A stretch of DNA of 64,000 nt, taken from NCBI GenBank assembly GCA_964453645.1, contig CAYVRJ010000008.1:54433-118432 (forward strand), written 5' to 3'. The DNA is from CAYVRJ01 sp964453645 (GTDB taxonomy: Bacteria > Bacillota > Clostridia > Christensenellales > JAWKQI01). Under the pieces are notes generated by a model that saw only the letters and a program-made list of their open reading frames with translations, searched no databases and had not been told where the DNA came from. Position numbers and translations under genes: made by a program. Shown here piece by piece: positions 40,897-51,100 of this stretch. Position 1 is the first letter of the stretch. Every line of letters starts with the position of its first letter.

Positions 40897-42123
40897 CTAT
40901 CGAATGCTGACCTTTACTCTCTCGGGTGCACATTTGAGGGAAACACCGTCTACCGATTCAAATTCCACGGCAAAGGTGCCATCACCCCCAGGTGAGTAGG
41001 TGACAAATGCTTTCACCTTGTCTTCATTTAAATCATTTAAAGCGGAAATGCCGCCGCTAGCCGTCACATCGGTGCGCTCTGCAACCCCTCGCTTGCCCTC
41101 GGGTAAGTTGCGCACTTCCACGGGAACATTCTTAAAGGTTTTTTCCGATTGCTTCTGTCCAATGTGTACCGTTACCCTCACATAATTGGAGTAAGTGACG
41201 ATAACCCCACTAATTCCCTTGAGGGGCAGAGAAAACGTGGTGTCTTCCTTAAGCCCGCTGATATCCAAAGGTTCGGTGAGTACTTCGGTAATGGCCCCCA
41301 ACTTAGCCGAATCTCCCGCAACAAACACGTTCTCGGGGCGAACGGTGAGTCCTAAAAACTCATAACCGCTCTTAAGGTTCTCCATGCCAATTATGGCGGA
41401 ACGTGGGTTCACGGGGACAGATTTTTGGGGAAATACCGGAACTTTTAAGATGGCTGCCGGCAGGTTGGTAAACCCTGTGATATCCAATTGCTCTCCCCCT
41501 TCGGAGAGCACTGCTAAGTTCACGCTCTGGTTCACGGAACTGGTAATCCCCGTGGAATCGAAGTGGTACACCGCCTTTGCCGCTTGCTCCACCACCGACC
41601 GTGCCCCGGATAGGGTGATGAGTTCGGGAGTGGTTTGGGGAGTGCCGTAGTAGTACCCCTGGGCGTGCTGCCCCGAAGAAATGATTTCCACCGGGACATT
41701 TTTGCTGATATAGTCGTCCACGTTCACCGTGATGCGAGAGGGGGAAACCGAGAGCACCTTGCCGTATTTGGTGACTGCCCCAACTTTGACCACCACTTCT
41801 CCGTGGGAGTTTACTTCGGATAAATCCACCACCGCCGAGACGTTGTCGGCGTTGATATATTGCAGTTCCAACTGCTTTGCCTGAATCACCACTCCGGCAC
41901 CGCCGATCATCTCGTCGATGTTGTCGGTGACCACAAATCCCTTGTCTTTGAGCAGTGCCACGTTTTCAATCTGCACCCCCACGTCGTGTACCGTCTTTTC
42001 CCGGGGGGGATTGGTTTCCGCCATGACGTACACCCACACGATGAGGGCAAACACCACTGCGGCTATCTTTAAATACATGTTACTCTTGAGCCATTTCAGG
42101 GAAAGGGACATTATGTTTTTCAC
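40897..42123 (-). CDS. cdaR: CdaA regulatory protein CdaR (YbbR domains)
   Basis: A 408-residue protein with one N-terminal membrane segment (IAAVVFALIVWVYVMAETNP) and an extracytoplasmic chain of about four YbbR domains, each marked by a repeated V-P-V-x-P and V-x-V-x-L pattern. In Firmicutes CdaR binds and modulates the diadenylate cyclase CdaA. The GTG start at 42123 overlaps the cdaA stop (GTGA) behind a run of G. The usual third gene, glmM, does not follow. Confidence 0.88.
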   Translation of the reverse strand: MKNIMSLSLKWLKSNMYLKIAAVVFALIVWVYVMAETNPPREKTVHDVGVQIENVALLKDKGFVVTDNIDEMIGGAGVVIQAKQLELQYINADNVSAVVDLSEVNSHGEVVVKVGAVTKYGKVLSVSPSRITVNVDDYISKNVPVEIISSGQHAQGYYYGTPQTTPELITLSGARSVVEQAAKAVYHFDSTGITSSVNQSVNLAVLSEGGEQLDITGFTNLPAAILKVPVFPQKSVPVNPRSAIIGMENLKSGYEFLGLTVRPENVFVAGDSAKLGAITEVLTEPLDISGLKEDTTFSLPLKGISGVIVTYSNYVRVTVHIGQKQSEKTFKNVPVEVRNLPEGKRGVAERTDVTASGGISALNDLNEDKVKAFVTYSPGGDGTFAVEFESVDGVSLKCAPERVKVSIR

Positions 42124-42947
42124 GGCTGACCCCCCTTTCGCTTTCTACCAAAGATTTTCGTTTGGGTTTTAGGCAAGTAGGTGTCGTTGAGCACTTCTAA
42201 CAATTGTTTGGAATTTAAGTACCGGGTGAGCATGCCGTTTTGAGCCATGGAAATAATACCCGTCTCCTCGGATACCACAAAGGTGATGCTATCGGATATT
42301 TCCGAAATGCCCAGAGCAGCCCGGTGTCTGGTGCCCAGTTCCCGATCGATCCGGGTGTTGGTGGACAGGGGTAAAAAACAGCCTGCTGCCAGAATGCGCA
42401 GCCCCTGAACGATCACTGCACCGTCGTGCATGGGTGAGTTGGGGAAAAAAATACTTTCGATCAATTGGGTGGTGATGATGGCACCAAGCTTTGTGCCGCT
42501 CTGCACCACATCTTTTAAACCCGTTCGCCCCTCCAGCACCACAATGGCACCCGTCCGAGACTTGGAGAGGTTGAGCAGGGCCTTGTGCATGTTTTCTACG
42601 CTCTGCTGGGCATCCCCCGTTACTGCTTCGCCCGAGGCAAAGATTTTGCCCCTGCCCAGCCGTTCCAGGGCAGCCCTGAGTTCGGGCTGAAACAAAATGA
42701 CGATGACGATGGCCCCTGCGCTGATGACATAATAAAGAAGCCACTGCATGGTTTGAAGGTTGAGGGTGGAGCATACAAAATATAAAATGAGTATGACACC
42801 CACACCACGAAGCACCTGCATTGCCCGAGTATGGCTGGTTATTTTCAGCAGCCAGTAAATGACGACGGCAACAAAAGCGATGTCGATCACGTCTTTAAAG
42901 GCAAACTGAGATATGGCGCTTTGCAATACGTCCAGCAGTGTATCCAA
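42120..42947 (-). CDS. cdaA: Diadenylate cyclase CdaA
   Basis: A 275-residue enzyme making cyclic di-AMP from two ATP. About three membrane segments span residues ~18-90. The DAC domain has M-H-D-G-A-V-I-V (~residue 173) and GTRHRAALGISE, the two catalytic blocks. c-di-AMP controls potassium, osmotic and wall homeostasis in Firmicutes. First gene of cdaA-cdaR-FAD protein-ATPase. Confidence 0.95.
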   Translation of the reverse strand: MDTLLDVLQSAISQFAFKDVIDIAFVAVVIYWLLKITSHTRAMQVLRGVGVILILYFVCSTLNLQTMQWLLYYVISAGAIVIVILFQPELRAALERLGRGKIFASGEAVTGDAQQSVENMHKALLNLSKSRTGAIVVLEGRTGLKDVVQSGTKLGAIITTQLIESIFFPNSPMHDGAVIVQGLRILAAGCFLPLSTNTRIDRELGTRHRAALGISEISDSITFVVSEETGIISMAQNGMLTRYLNSKQLLEVLNDTYLPKTQTKIFGRKRKGGQP

Positions 42948-43023
42948 ATTTCACCGTCCGATAAAAATATATCTTACATTATACAACATTTGAAAACCCT
43001 GCGCAAGTGTGCAGACAGTTCGT

Positions 43024-44853
43024 TCACGTATTGTTTTTAAGCATAAAAACCGAAAGGATTCTCGAAATATAGGAGAGAGAGGCGATTTCTTCCGAAGACC
43101 ATATGCGCTTCCTTGTGCACTGATCAAACCCAATAAACCCTTTTATCTGATGTTTATCCAATAAGGAACAAATGAGCACCGATTTGACCCCTTGATTCTT
43201 TAGAAAACCATACACTTCCGCATCACTGCTGGGTATATCGTTTTGATAAAATACTCCGTCTTCGCTAAATGCGCTGTACAGGGGTTTTAGTTCCTCGGCG
43301 GGAATGTTCTTATAGGCCTCGCCCAGGGGGGCGATGTCCAACTTGTGCCAAGTGAACACGTTGCTCACCCGATCCTGCTTGTCGTGGAGGAAAATATACA
43401 CCCGATCGGTCTTATATTTCTTGCCGATGATGGAGAGGATCATGTTCACCGTAGCCTCGGTGTCGTTGGTCTCGTAGAGCATTTGGAAAATGCTGTAGAA
43501 CAGATCGTCTGCAAAGTAATTGGAAACCAACCGTCCCTTCTCCTCGATGGGGGCAATTTCACTCACCGAAATGTTTTTCATCTCCGCGTTATAGATGGTG
43601 TAGCGGTTTTTACCCCTGTGTTTGGATTGATACAGGGCGATATCCGCCATGTGGTACAACTCCCCATAGGTCTTGCCGTGCTGGGGATAAAAGGCAATGC
43701 CCACACTGCCCGAAATTTGATAGTCGTTGTTCTCCCCGGTGTAGGTGTAGCGAAACTCTTCGCACAACTCCGTTGCCTTTTCTACCGCCACACTAATATT
43801 GGAAATGTTGCGCATGAACACCATAAACTCATCGCCCCCGATGCGCCCCACGATGTCGCTATCCCGAAACAATCGTTTTATTTTTCCTCCAATATCTTCC
43901 AGAACTGCGTCCCCCGACTGGTGGCCAAGGTTGTCGTTCACCCCTTTGAAGTCGTCGATATCGATGATGAGCATGGCAAAGTGTTCGCCCACAGGGCTGG
44001 ATTCCAAACACTGTTCGATGCGTTTTTTGCACTCCTCTTTGTTAAACAGTTTGGTGAGGGGATCGGTCTCGGCCCGAAGGGTCAGCTCGTCCAACCTCTT
44101 TTTTTGATAGGTGATGTCGTTCATCTTGCCAATCACCTTTTGGGGACGATTGTTTGCGTCCATCAAAATGCTGTAGTGCACCACATACCACACCAAGGAG
44201 CTGTCGGGTAATTGCAACTGAAGTTCCGCACCCGTCCGGGCGTTGGAGCCATCCCGGGCACCTTCCACCATTTCCAGCAGTTTACCCATGGATTCTTTGG
44301 CAACAAGGTTACACGAGGTTATGGAAGTTGAAAAATTCTTAAGAACATCGGGGATTTTAAATCGTTTGGAAAAGTTTTTAGAAACCTGAATGGAGTCCGA
44401 CCCAATGTCATAATCAAAAATTGTGTCCTCGGTCAGGCCAAAAATAGTTCGGTTGTACTCCTGTTCTTTATCCAGCAGGCTCTTGTTGTTGTATAGATTT
44501 ACATGGGTTTTCACCCTGGCCCGCACAATGCCCTCCCGAAAGGGTTTTGTAATATAGTCCACTGCCCCCAAGGTGAGCCCCCGCTCCTCGTCCCCCTCGC
44601 TGTTGAGTGCAGTTAGGAAGATTACGGGGATGTTGGCCGTTTCCTTTTCTCGCTTTAATTCCTTAATCACCTCAAATCCGCTGATTTTAGGCATGATAAT
44701 GTCTAGCAGGATGAGGGAAGGTTTAATCACCATAGACATAGCCACTGCATTTTCAGCATCTGTCACGGTGTACACGTCGTAATCCCGATCTAAGATTTCG
44801 CTCAGGCGTCGCTGCATAAATGTGTTGTCATCTACAATCAAAATTTTATCCAC
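43024..44853 (-). CDS. Response-regulator diguanylate cyclase (REC-PAS-GGDEF-GAF)
   Basis: A 609-residue soluble protein. Residues 1-120 are a receiver domain (I-L-I-V-D-D-N, phospho-Asp in LILLDIIMP, T-A, K-P). Residues ~150-265 look like PAS. The GGDEF domain (~280-440) has RIGGDEFMVF, with an RDSD inhibitory site five residues before it. The last ~150 residues resemble GAF. It should make c-di-GMP on phosphorylation and be product-inhibited. No histidine kinase is adjacent. Confidence 0.9.
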   Translation of the reverse strand: MDKILIVDDNTFMQRRLSEILDRDYDVYTVTDAENAVAMSMVIKPSLILLDIIMPKISGFEVIKELKREKETANIPVIFLTALNSEGDEERGLTLGAVDYITKPFREGIVRARVKTHVNLYNNKSLLDKEQEYNRTIFGLTEDTIFDYDIGSDSIQVSKNFSKRFKIPDVLKNFSTSITSCNLVAKESMGKLLEMVEGARDGSNARTGAELQLQLPDSSLVWYVVHYSILMDANNRPQKVIGKMNDITYQKKRLDELTLRAETDPLTKLFNKEECKKRIEQCLESSPVGEHFAMLIIDIDDFKGVNDNLGHQSGDAVLEDIGGKIKRLFRDSDIVGRIGGDEFMVFMRNISNISVAVEKATELCEEFRYTYTGENNDYQISGSVGIAFYPQHGKTYGELYHMADIALYQSKHRGKNRYTIYNAEMKNISVSEIAPIEEKGRLVSNYFADDLFYSIFQMLYETNDTEATVNMILSIIGKKYKTDRVYIFLHDKQDRVSNVFTWHKLDIAPLGEAYKNIPAEELKPLYSAFSEDGVFYQNDIPSSDAEVYGFLKNQGVKSVLICSLLDKHQIKGFIGFDQCTRKRIWSSEEIASLSYISRILSVFMLKNNT

Positions 44854-45077
44854 AATGCTCCACCTCGTTTTTCATCTCTTTTTTCATTTTATATGTATTG
44901 TGATGTGTTTTTTCGAATTTTATAAGTAGACCAGTTCTTATGTGCAGTATAGCATTTTTGATTCATCGTGTAAATATATGATTGTATTTTTTTATTCATT
45001 TTAGTAAAATCATTTGCATGGTATGACATCTTGTGCTAAATTAATACTAATTTTGATTTTTTTGGAGGTTTTTGCGT

Positions 45078-45791
45078 TTGAATATTGCTATTGTAGACGA
45101 CGATTCTTTGGACGCATTAAAAACGGCAAGCTTTGCTGACCAATATTTCAAAAGTGTTAAAATGAGTGTTCGCATCTCCACCTTTTTCGACCCTCGTTCC
45201 TTTTTGGATTCCCTGCACACCATCAAATACGCTTTAACCGTGCTGGACGTGTATATGGAGGGCATGAACGGCATTGAAGCAGCCTTTCAAATGCGGAAAA
45301 AGGACGACAAGTGCGTTTTAATTTTTTCCACCAACAGCATCGAACACGCCATTTCGGGATATAAAGTTTCGGCTTCGGATTATCTGTTAAAACCCTACTC
45401 CTACGAGGAGTTTGCCCAGGCTTTGGATCGGTGTAAAAAGGGGTTTGTCCGACCGTACATTGAAATCAAAGAGAGCCGCATCATGATGAAGGTGTTTGCA
45501 GACGAAATCCTCTATGCGGATTATTTCAACCACTATGTGCAGGTTCACACGGAGAAGAGAACCATCCGCACCTACATGCCCTTTTCGGACTTTCGCATCA
45601 TGTTAAATCCATACCCCCAGTTTTTAAACTGCTACCGCAACTGTGTGATCAACATGGACAAAGTTGTTAAAATGGACAAGTCGGATTTCCTCATGACAAA
45701 CGGAATGCGCATCCCCATGCCCGCCAAGCAAAGGGGCACCCTGCATCAGCTCTATTCCGACTACATGTTTGAAAAGGTGCGCTGCCTGTAA
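45078..45791 (+). CDS. LytTR-family response regulator
   Basis: A 237-residue transcription regulator. Residues 1-120 are a receiver (I-A-I-V-D-D-D, phospho-Asp in TVLDVYMEGMNG, S-T-N, K-P-Y). Residues ~130-237 form a LytTR DNA-binding domain with YADYFNHYVQVHT and F-L-N-C-Y-R-N-C-V-I-N. Start TTG 45078 lies nine bases from GGAGG; TTG 45072 is only three bases away. No sensor kinase is next to it. Confidence 0.88.
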   Translation: MNIAIVDDDSLDALKTASFADQYFKSVKMSVRISTFFDPRSFLDSLHTIKYALTVLDVYMEGMNGIEAAFQMRKKDDKCVLIFSTNSIEHAISGYKVSASDYLLKPYSYEEFAQALDRCKKGFVRPYIEIKESRIMMKVFADEILYADYFNHYVQVHTEKRTIRTYMPFSDFRIMLNPYPQFLNCYRNCVINMDKVVKMDKSDFLMTNGMRIPMPAKQRGTLHQLYSDYMFEKVRCL

Positions 45792-45826
45792 TTGCTGATT
45801 TTTTCGCACCAAAACGCAAAAAAAGC

Positions 45827-45856
45827 TTGCATTTATAGTGAACATTATGTTAATAT
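45827..45856 (+). promoter_or_regulatory. Probable promoter of the rimP-nusA-infB operon
   Basis: TTGCAT (45827-45832), 18 bases, TAATAT (45851-45856), predicting a start near 45863. Confidence 0.55.
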
Positions 45857-45880
45857 GAGTTGTATTCATAGTATGCTCGC

Positions 45881-45906
45881 AAAGAGTGGGAAATCCCCAC
45901 TCTTTT
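45881..45906 (+). terminator. Leader hairpin before rimP, possible NusA-responsive attenuator
   Basis: AAAGAGTGGG and CCCACTCTTT form a ten-pair stem with five-base loop, followed by TTTAATT. It stands ~20 bases past the predicted operon start and 35 bases before rimP. It could end the LytTR transcript, or attenuate this operon as described for NusA autoregulation in Bacillus subtilis. Confidence 0.65.
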
Positions 45907-45940
45907 AATTAGGAGACATAAACAAGATCAGGAGAACCAT

Positions 45941-46420
45941 TTGTCAAAAAAAATTGAAACCATTGTATTCGATATTGCAAACCCCATAGCCGAGGAACTC
46001 GGGTATGAACTTTGTGATTGCGCATATGCAAAAGAGGGACAAAACTTTGTTTTGACCTTGTATATAGATAAAACGGGAGGGGTTACCCTTGAGGACTGTG
46101 AAAAGCTGTCCCGCAGGGTGGAAGTTGTGTTAGACGAACGTGACCCGATCCCCGAACAGTACTACTTGTGCGTCTCCTCCTTGGGTCTCGACCGTCCTCT
46201 CAAGACGGACAGGGATTTCCTCACCACCATTGGAAAAAAAGTGGATGTAAAATTGTTTTTGCCAATTGGCGGAAAAAAGGAGTATGTGGGTGAACTCGTT
46301 TCATTTAACGAAGGCTGTGTGGTCATAAAGACGTCTGAAACAGAACTTCAATTTGAACGCAAGGATATTGGGAAGATTTCTATACACCTTGATTTTGGAG
46401 GAAACGAACTTGAACACTGA
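45941..46420 (+). CDS. rimP: Ribosome maturation factor RimP
   Basis: A 159-residue 30S assembly factor. G-Y-E-L-C-D-C-A-Y-x-K-E-G-x-x-x-x-L-T-L-Y-I-D, V-T-L-E-D-C-E-x-L-S-R, and Y-L-C-V-S-S-L-G-L-D-R-P-L are diagnostic. The start is TTG 45941, seven bases after AGGAG. It overlaps nusA by 11 bases. Confidence 0.93.
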   Translation: MSKKIETIVFDIANPIAEELGYELCDCAYAKEGQNFVLTLYIDKTGGVTLEDCEKLSRRVEVVLDERDPIPEQYYLCVSSLGLDRPLKTDRDFLTTIGKKVDVKLFLPIGGKKEYVGELVSFNEGCVVIKTSETELQFERKDIGKISIHLDFGGNELEH

Positions 46421-47573
46421 ATTCATTCAAGCACTGGAAATTCTCGAAAAGGAACGGGGCATCGACAAAAATACTCTCATCGAATCCATCGAAGCAGCCC
46501 TGCTCTCCGCCTATAAAAAAAATTACGAAGGGGATAACGCCCGAGTAGCCATCGACTTTGAAGACGGCCAGATTGACGTCTATGCCGTTAGAACCGTGGT
46601 GGAAGAGGTGAACGAACCCCAAAACGAAATATCCCTCAGCGATGCAAAATCCAAAAACCCCTCCTTTGAAGTGGGAGATGTGGTGGAAGAGTTGATCACA
46701 CCCAAGAGCTTTGGCCGCATTGCCGCACAAACGGCAAAACAGGTTTTGGTGCAGCGCATCCGGGAAGCGGAGCGGGGTATTGTATACGACGAGTACACCC
46801 ACCGGGTGGGGGAAGTGGTGAGTGCCACTGTTCAGCGCTCGGACAAAACCTGCTGTTATGTGGAACTGGCTCGCACCGATGCCATTATGCCCTCGGCGGA
46901 ATATATTTTTGGCGAAACATTAAACACAGGGGACAGGGTTAAAGTATATATATATGATGTGAAGAAAACCTTAAAAGGCCCTCAAATATACATCTCCCGG
47001 TCGCACCCCGGTCTCATCAAGAAACTGTTTGAGATGGAAGTGCCCGAAATTGCACAAAACATCGTGTCCATTAAGAGTATCGCCCGGGAAGCGGGTATGC
47101 GCTCCAAAGTGGCGGTGGCCACCAACGATTCAAACGTGGATCCCGTAGGCGCCTGCGTGGGCCAGCGGGGCATCCGCATCGAACAAATTGTTTCGGAAAT
47201 TAACAACGAAAAGATAGATATCATCCCCTGGAGCAGCGATCCCGTGGAGTTTATCACCAACGCCCTGCGCCCTGCAAAGGTCACCAGCGTTGCTGTGAAC
47301 GAAGTGGATAAAACCGCCCGGGTGGTGGTGCCCGACAACCAGCTCTCTCTCGCCATTGGCAAGGAGGGGCAAAACGCCCGGCTGGCTGTGAAATTAACGG
47401 GTTATAAGATCGACATCAAGTCGGCAAAACTGCTGGACGACATGTTCGACAAATTTGCAGAACTCACCGAAAACCTCTCGGAAGAGGAGATCGAAACCGA
47501 ACTGTACGCCAGCGAACTGGATGAACTATACGGCATACACGCAGAGGCTAGCTTTGAGCAAAACGCCGATTAG
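46410..47573 (+). CDS. nusA: Transcription termination/antitermination factor NusA
   Basis: A 387-residue protein with N-terminal RNAP-binding domain, S1 domain (~residues 135-200) and two KH domains (VDPVGACVGQRGIRI; LAIGKEGQNARLAVKLTGY). It ends in an acidic tail and lacks the acidic repeats of proteobacterial NusA, as is usual in Firmicutes. The start is TTG 46410, ten bases after GGAGG. Confidence 0.95.
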   Translation: MNTEFIQALEILEKERGIDKNTLIESIEAALLSAYKKNYEGDNARVAIDFEDGQIDVYAVRTVVEEVNEPQNEISLSDAKSKNPSFEVGDVVEELITPKSFGRIAAQTAKQVLVQRIREAERGIVYDEYTHRVGEVVSATVQRSDKTCCYVELARTDAIMPSAEYIFGETLNTGDRVKVYIYDVKKTLKGPQIYISRSHPGLIKKLFEMEVPEIAQNIVSIKSIAREAGMRSKVAVATNDSNVDPVGACVGQRGIRIEQIVSEINNEKIDIIPWSSDPVEFITNALRPAKVTSVAVNEVDKTARVVVPDNQLSLAIGKEGQNARLAVKLTGYKIDIKSAKLLDDMFDKFAELTENLSEEEIETELYASELDELYGIHAEASFEQNAD

Positions 47574-47820
47574 AATGTGTATCGCCTGCCGGAGCGGCAA
47601 ACCCAAGGGTGAGCTCCTCCGCTTAACCGCCGTAAAAAACGGCACAGTGACACTGGATAGGACTAAAAAAGCCCCGGGCAGGGGAGCCTATTTGTGCAGG
47701 AGCCTTGTGTGCTTGGAACGAGCCGTAAAGATTCGGGCAATCCAGCGTGCCCTTAGGGCAGAGGTGGATATAGAGTCTTTGAAAAGCGAACTTTGTGCAG
47801 AAATAGAGGGTGTGGATTGA
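47554..47820 (+). CDS. rnpM: YlxR/RnpM RNA-binding protein
   Basis: An 88-residue protein: M-C-I-A-C-R-S-G-K-P-K-G-E-L-L-R-L and APGRGAYLCRS-x-x-C are the DUF448 hallmarks. Bacillus RnpM modulates RNase P activity. TTG 47554 lies within the end of nusA, six bases after AGAGG. Downstream it overlaps ylxQ by four bases. Confidence 0.88.
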   Translation: MSKTPIRMCIACRSGKPKGELLRLTAVKNGTVTLDRTKKAPGRGAYLCRSLVCLERAVKIRAIQRALRAEVDIESLKSELCAEIEGVD

Positions 47821-48149
47821 TAGGAAATCAATATTTGGGTATGGTGGGCCTGGCCAACCGGGCGGGAAAACTAAAGATCGGCACATTTCTCGTTAAACAT
47901 GCACTCAAAGAGGGTAAAGCCCACTTAATCGTCATGGACAAGAGTTTGTCCCAGCGCCAGGTTTCGGAATTCCATCGATTGTGTGAATTCCAAGAAGTGC
48001 CCCTCATCGCCACCCACAGCGACGGGGAGCTTTGTAAGCTTCTCAACAGAGAGAGTGCCAAGATCGCCTGTGTCACAGATGCACGGCTGTCTGAAGCCAT
48101 ATATAGCAAATTTTTAAAAGACGGAAGTTTTCCGGAGGGAACTGATTGA
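47817..48149 (+). CDS. L7Ae-family RNA-binding protein YlxQ
   Basis: A 110-residue kink-turn-binding paralog of the protein at 21277-21528. M-V-G-L-A-N-R-A-G-K-L-K-I-G start and C-V-T-D-A-R-L-S-E-A-I are visible. TTG 47817 overlaps the previous stop, and its own stop overlaps the infB start (TGATG). Confidence 0.87.
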   Translation: MIGNQYLGMVGLANRAGKLKIGTFLVKHALKEGKAHLIVMDKSLSQRQVSEFHRLCEFQEVPLIATHSDGELCKLLNRESAKIACVTDARLSEAIYSKFLKDGSFPEGTD

Positions 48150-51100
48150 TGACTAAACTCAAAGTGCTTGAGCTCAACAAAAAAATATCGAATGACGCCG
48201 AAGACTATATGTCTAAGTTTGAGGCTGTCTCCCTGAACGCACAGGGTTCGTTGGGCACACTAAAAAAGCTGGAGGCAGATCTACTCATGCGCCAGCGGGA
48301 GGAACAGGAGCGGTTTGCACAGACCATTGAAAAGCAAGCCACTGTTGACGTTGCCGCTATTGAGACTGCGGTGAAAAACCGCCAGGAGGATGTGAAGAAA
48401 CACATCGTCCCGTCTGCAAAGCAGCCCGAAATTGTGAACAAGGTCGTCATTCCCCCCAGCGAACCTCAAAAAGTCGAACAACCAGAGGTGAAGCATGCGG
48501 AAAATCCAGCGCCTAAGGTTGAGATGAAAGAAGAGAAACAGCCGGTTACAGCGGCAGAAAATACTGCAACGAGTGCTCAAGGCACTCCAGCACAACAAAG
48601 ACCTGAAAGGCGGGAAGATCGTCCTGCTTATCAGAACCGGAATGATCGCCCACAAGAGGATCGGCCCGGATATCAAAACCGAAATGATCGCCCACAAGGG
48701 GATCGACCCGGGTATCAGAATCGGGGGGATCGGCCCTATCAAAACTGGGGTGATCGGCCCCAAGGGGATCGACCTGCATATCAAAACCGGGGAGACAGAC
48801 CTCAGGGGGATCGGCCGGGATATCAAAATCGTGGTGATCGCCCACAGGGAGATCGTCCCCCCTATCAAAACCAAGGGGATCGACCCGGATATCAGAACAG
48901 GGGCGATAGACCGCCTTATCAAAACCGGGGAGACAGACCCCAGGGAGATCGTCCACCCTATCAAAATCAAGGAGACCGTCCGGGATATCAAAACCGGGGG
49001 GATCGTCCGCCCTATCAAAACCGTGGCGACAGACCTCAGGGGGATAGACCACCCTATCAGAACCGTGGGCCTCAAGGAGATCGTCCGCCCTACCAAAACC
49101 GGGGAGACAGACCTCAGGGAGATCGCCCACCCTATCAGAACCGTGGTGGATTCAACCAAGGTGGAGGAGGATTTGCCAAGGATAAGGATGACGACGCACA
49201 GCGCCGTCCCCAAACTGCTGCTCGCCCCAAAAAACCTGCTGCTGCACCACCCGCCGGGTTGGAAAAGCACAAGAGCAGCTTTGGCCAGAAAAAACCCACC
49301 AAAGATTCGGATAAGAACAAACCCCCCCAAAAGAAGGCCATCAAGGAACGGGGTTATTATGACGACGAAAAGATGGGTTCCCGCAAGCACAAGGGCAGAA
49401 AAGAAAAACCTGCCATTGTCTTTGAACCTATTAAAATAGACAAAGCCACCATCACCACCGAAATGGTGACCATCAAAACCTTAGCTGAAAAGACGGGTAA
49501 ACCCGCTTCGGAAATTATTAAGCACTTGTTCCTCTTGGGAATGATGTGCACCATCAATTCCGAGATTGATTTCGATACGGCAAATTTGGTTTGTTCGGAA
49601 TTTGGCATAACGCTAGAACAGCAGATCGCCAAGACTGCCGAGGAGACGATGATCGACGAAGCCGGTGAAGATACCGATGAAATGCTCATCACTCGCCCAC
49701 CCGTTGTCACCATTATGGGTCACGTAGACCACGGCAAAACCTCCCTACTGGACAAAATTCGCTCCACCAAAGTCACCGAGAGCGAAGCGGGAGGAATCAC
49801 CCAGCACATCGGTGCCTATCAGATCGAGAACAAGGGTCAGGTCATCACCTTCTTAGATACCCCCGGCCACGAGGCGTTCACGTCCATGCGGGCAAGGGGT
49901 GCACAGGCCACCGACATCGCCGTGTTGGTTGTTGCGGCCGACGACGGCATTATGCCCCAATCGGTAGAAGCCATTAACCACGCCCGCGCTGCCAAGGTGC
50001 CTATTATCGTTGCCATTAACAAAATAGATAAACCCGATGCCAACCCCAACAAAGTCATGCAGGAGTTAACCGAACACGAGATCCTGCCCGAAGAGTGGGG
50101 CGGCGATACCGTCATTGCCAAGGTGAGTGCGCTCACCGGAGAGGGTATTGACGAACTATTGGAAATGATCCTACTGTTGGCAGACGTTCAAGAATTTAAA
50201 GCCAATCCCAACCGCAAGGCCAAGGGTACCATTATTGAAGCACGGCTGGATAAGGGCCGTGGACCCGTTGCCACTGTGTTGGTGCAAAACGGAACGTTGC
50301 GCATCTCCGATACCATCGTTGCGGGTACGGCCTTTGGTAAAGTGCGTGCCATGCTCAACGACAGCGGTCAATCGGTGAAAGAGGCACTGCCCTCCCAACC
50401 CGTGGAAGTCATCGGCTTTAGCGAAGTGCCCGTTGCGGGCGACATTCTCTTTGCCGTTGAACAGGATAAACTCTCCCGCCAAGTGGCAGAAGAGCGCAGA
50501 GACAAACAAAAGGCAGAGATGATCAAAACCTTACACAAGGTTTCATTAGACGATCTCTTCTCCAAAATTGCAGAGGGTAACCTGCCCGAGTTGAACCTCA
50601 TCGTCAAGGCAGACGTGCAAGGCTCGGTGGAAGCGCTGACCCAATCTTTGCAAAAGCTGTCCAACGAAGAGGTGAAGGTGCGCATTATCCACAAGGGTGT
50701 GGGTGCCATTAAAGAGACAGACGTCATGTTTGCATCGGCTTCCAACGCCATCATCATCGGCTTTAACGTTCGCCCGGACAACAGCGCCCGGGAAGTTGCA
50801 GAGCGGGAACAGATCGACATTCGGCTGTACCGGGTCATCTACAACGCCATTGAAGATGTTGAAAAGGCCATGAAGGGCTTGCTGGCTCCCACCTTCGAGG
50901 AAGTGATTTTAGGTCACGCACAGGTGAGAGAGCTGTTTAAAGTATCCAGCATCGGAACCATTGCCGGTTCCCACGTCACCGACGGCAAGATTGTGCGCAA
51001 CGCCAAGATTCGTTTGCTTCGGGACAACGTGGTGGTCCACGAGGGAGAACTCTCTTCCCTCAAACGCTTTAAGGACGATGCAAAAGAGGTGGCAACAGGT

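Noticed and set aside
43345..44211. 288-codon plus-strand open frame inside the REC-GGDEF gene
   Set aside because: Antisense shadow; the minus-strand frame carries clear REC and GGDEF motifs.
48610..49150. Regular repeats considered as a CRISPR array
   Set aside because: Units are contiguous, in frame and encode a peptide repeat inside infB; there are no unique spacers and no cas genes.
48281..49390. Long 369-codon open frame on the minus strand opposite infB, and a 288-codon frame in another plus phase
   Set aside because: Both are by-products of the in-frame repeat in IF-2; repetitive codons keep stops out of the other frames. No ribosome sites or family features.
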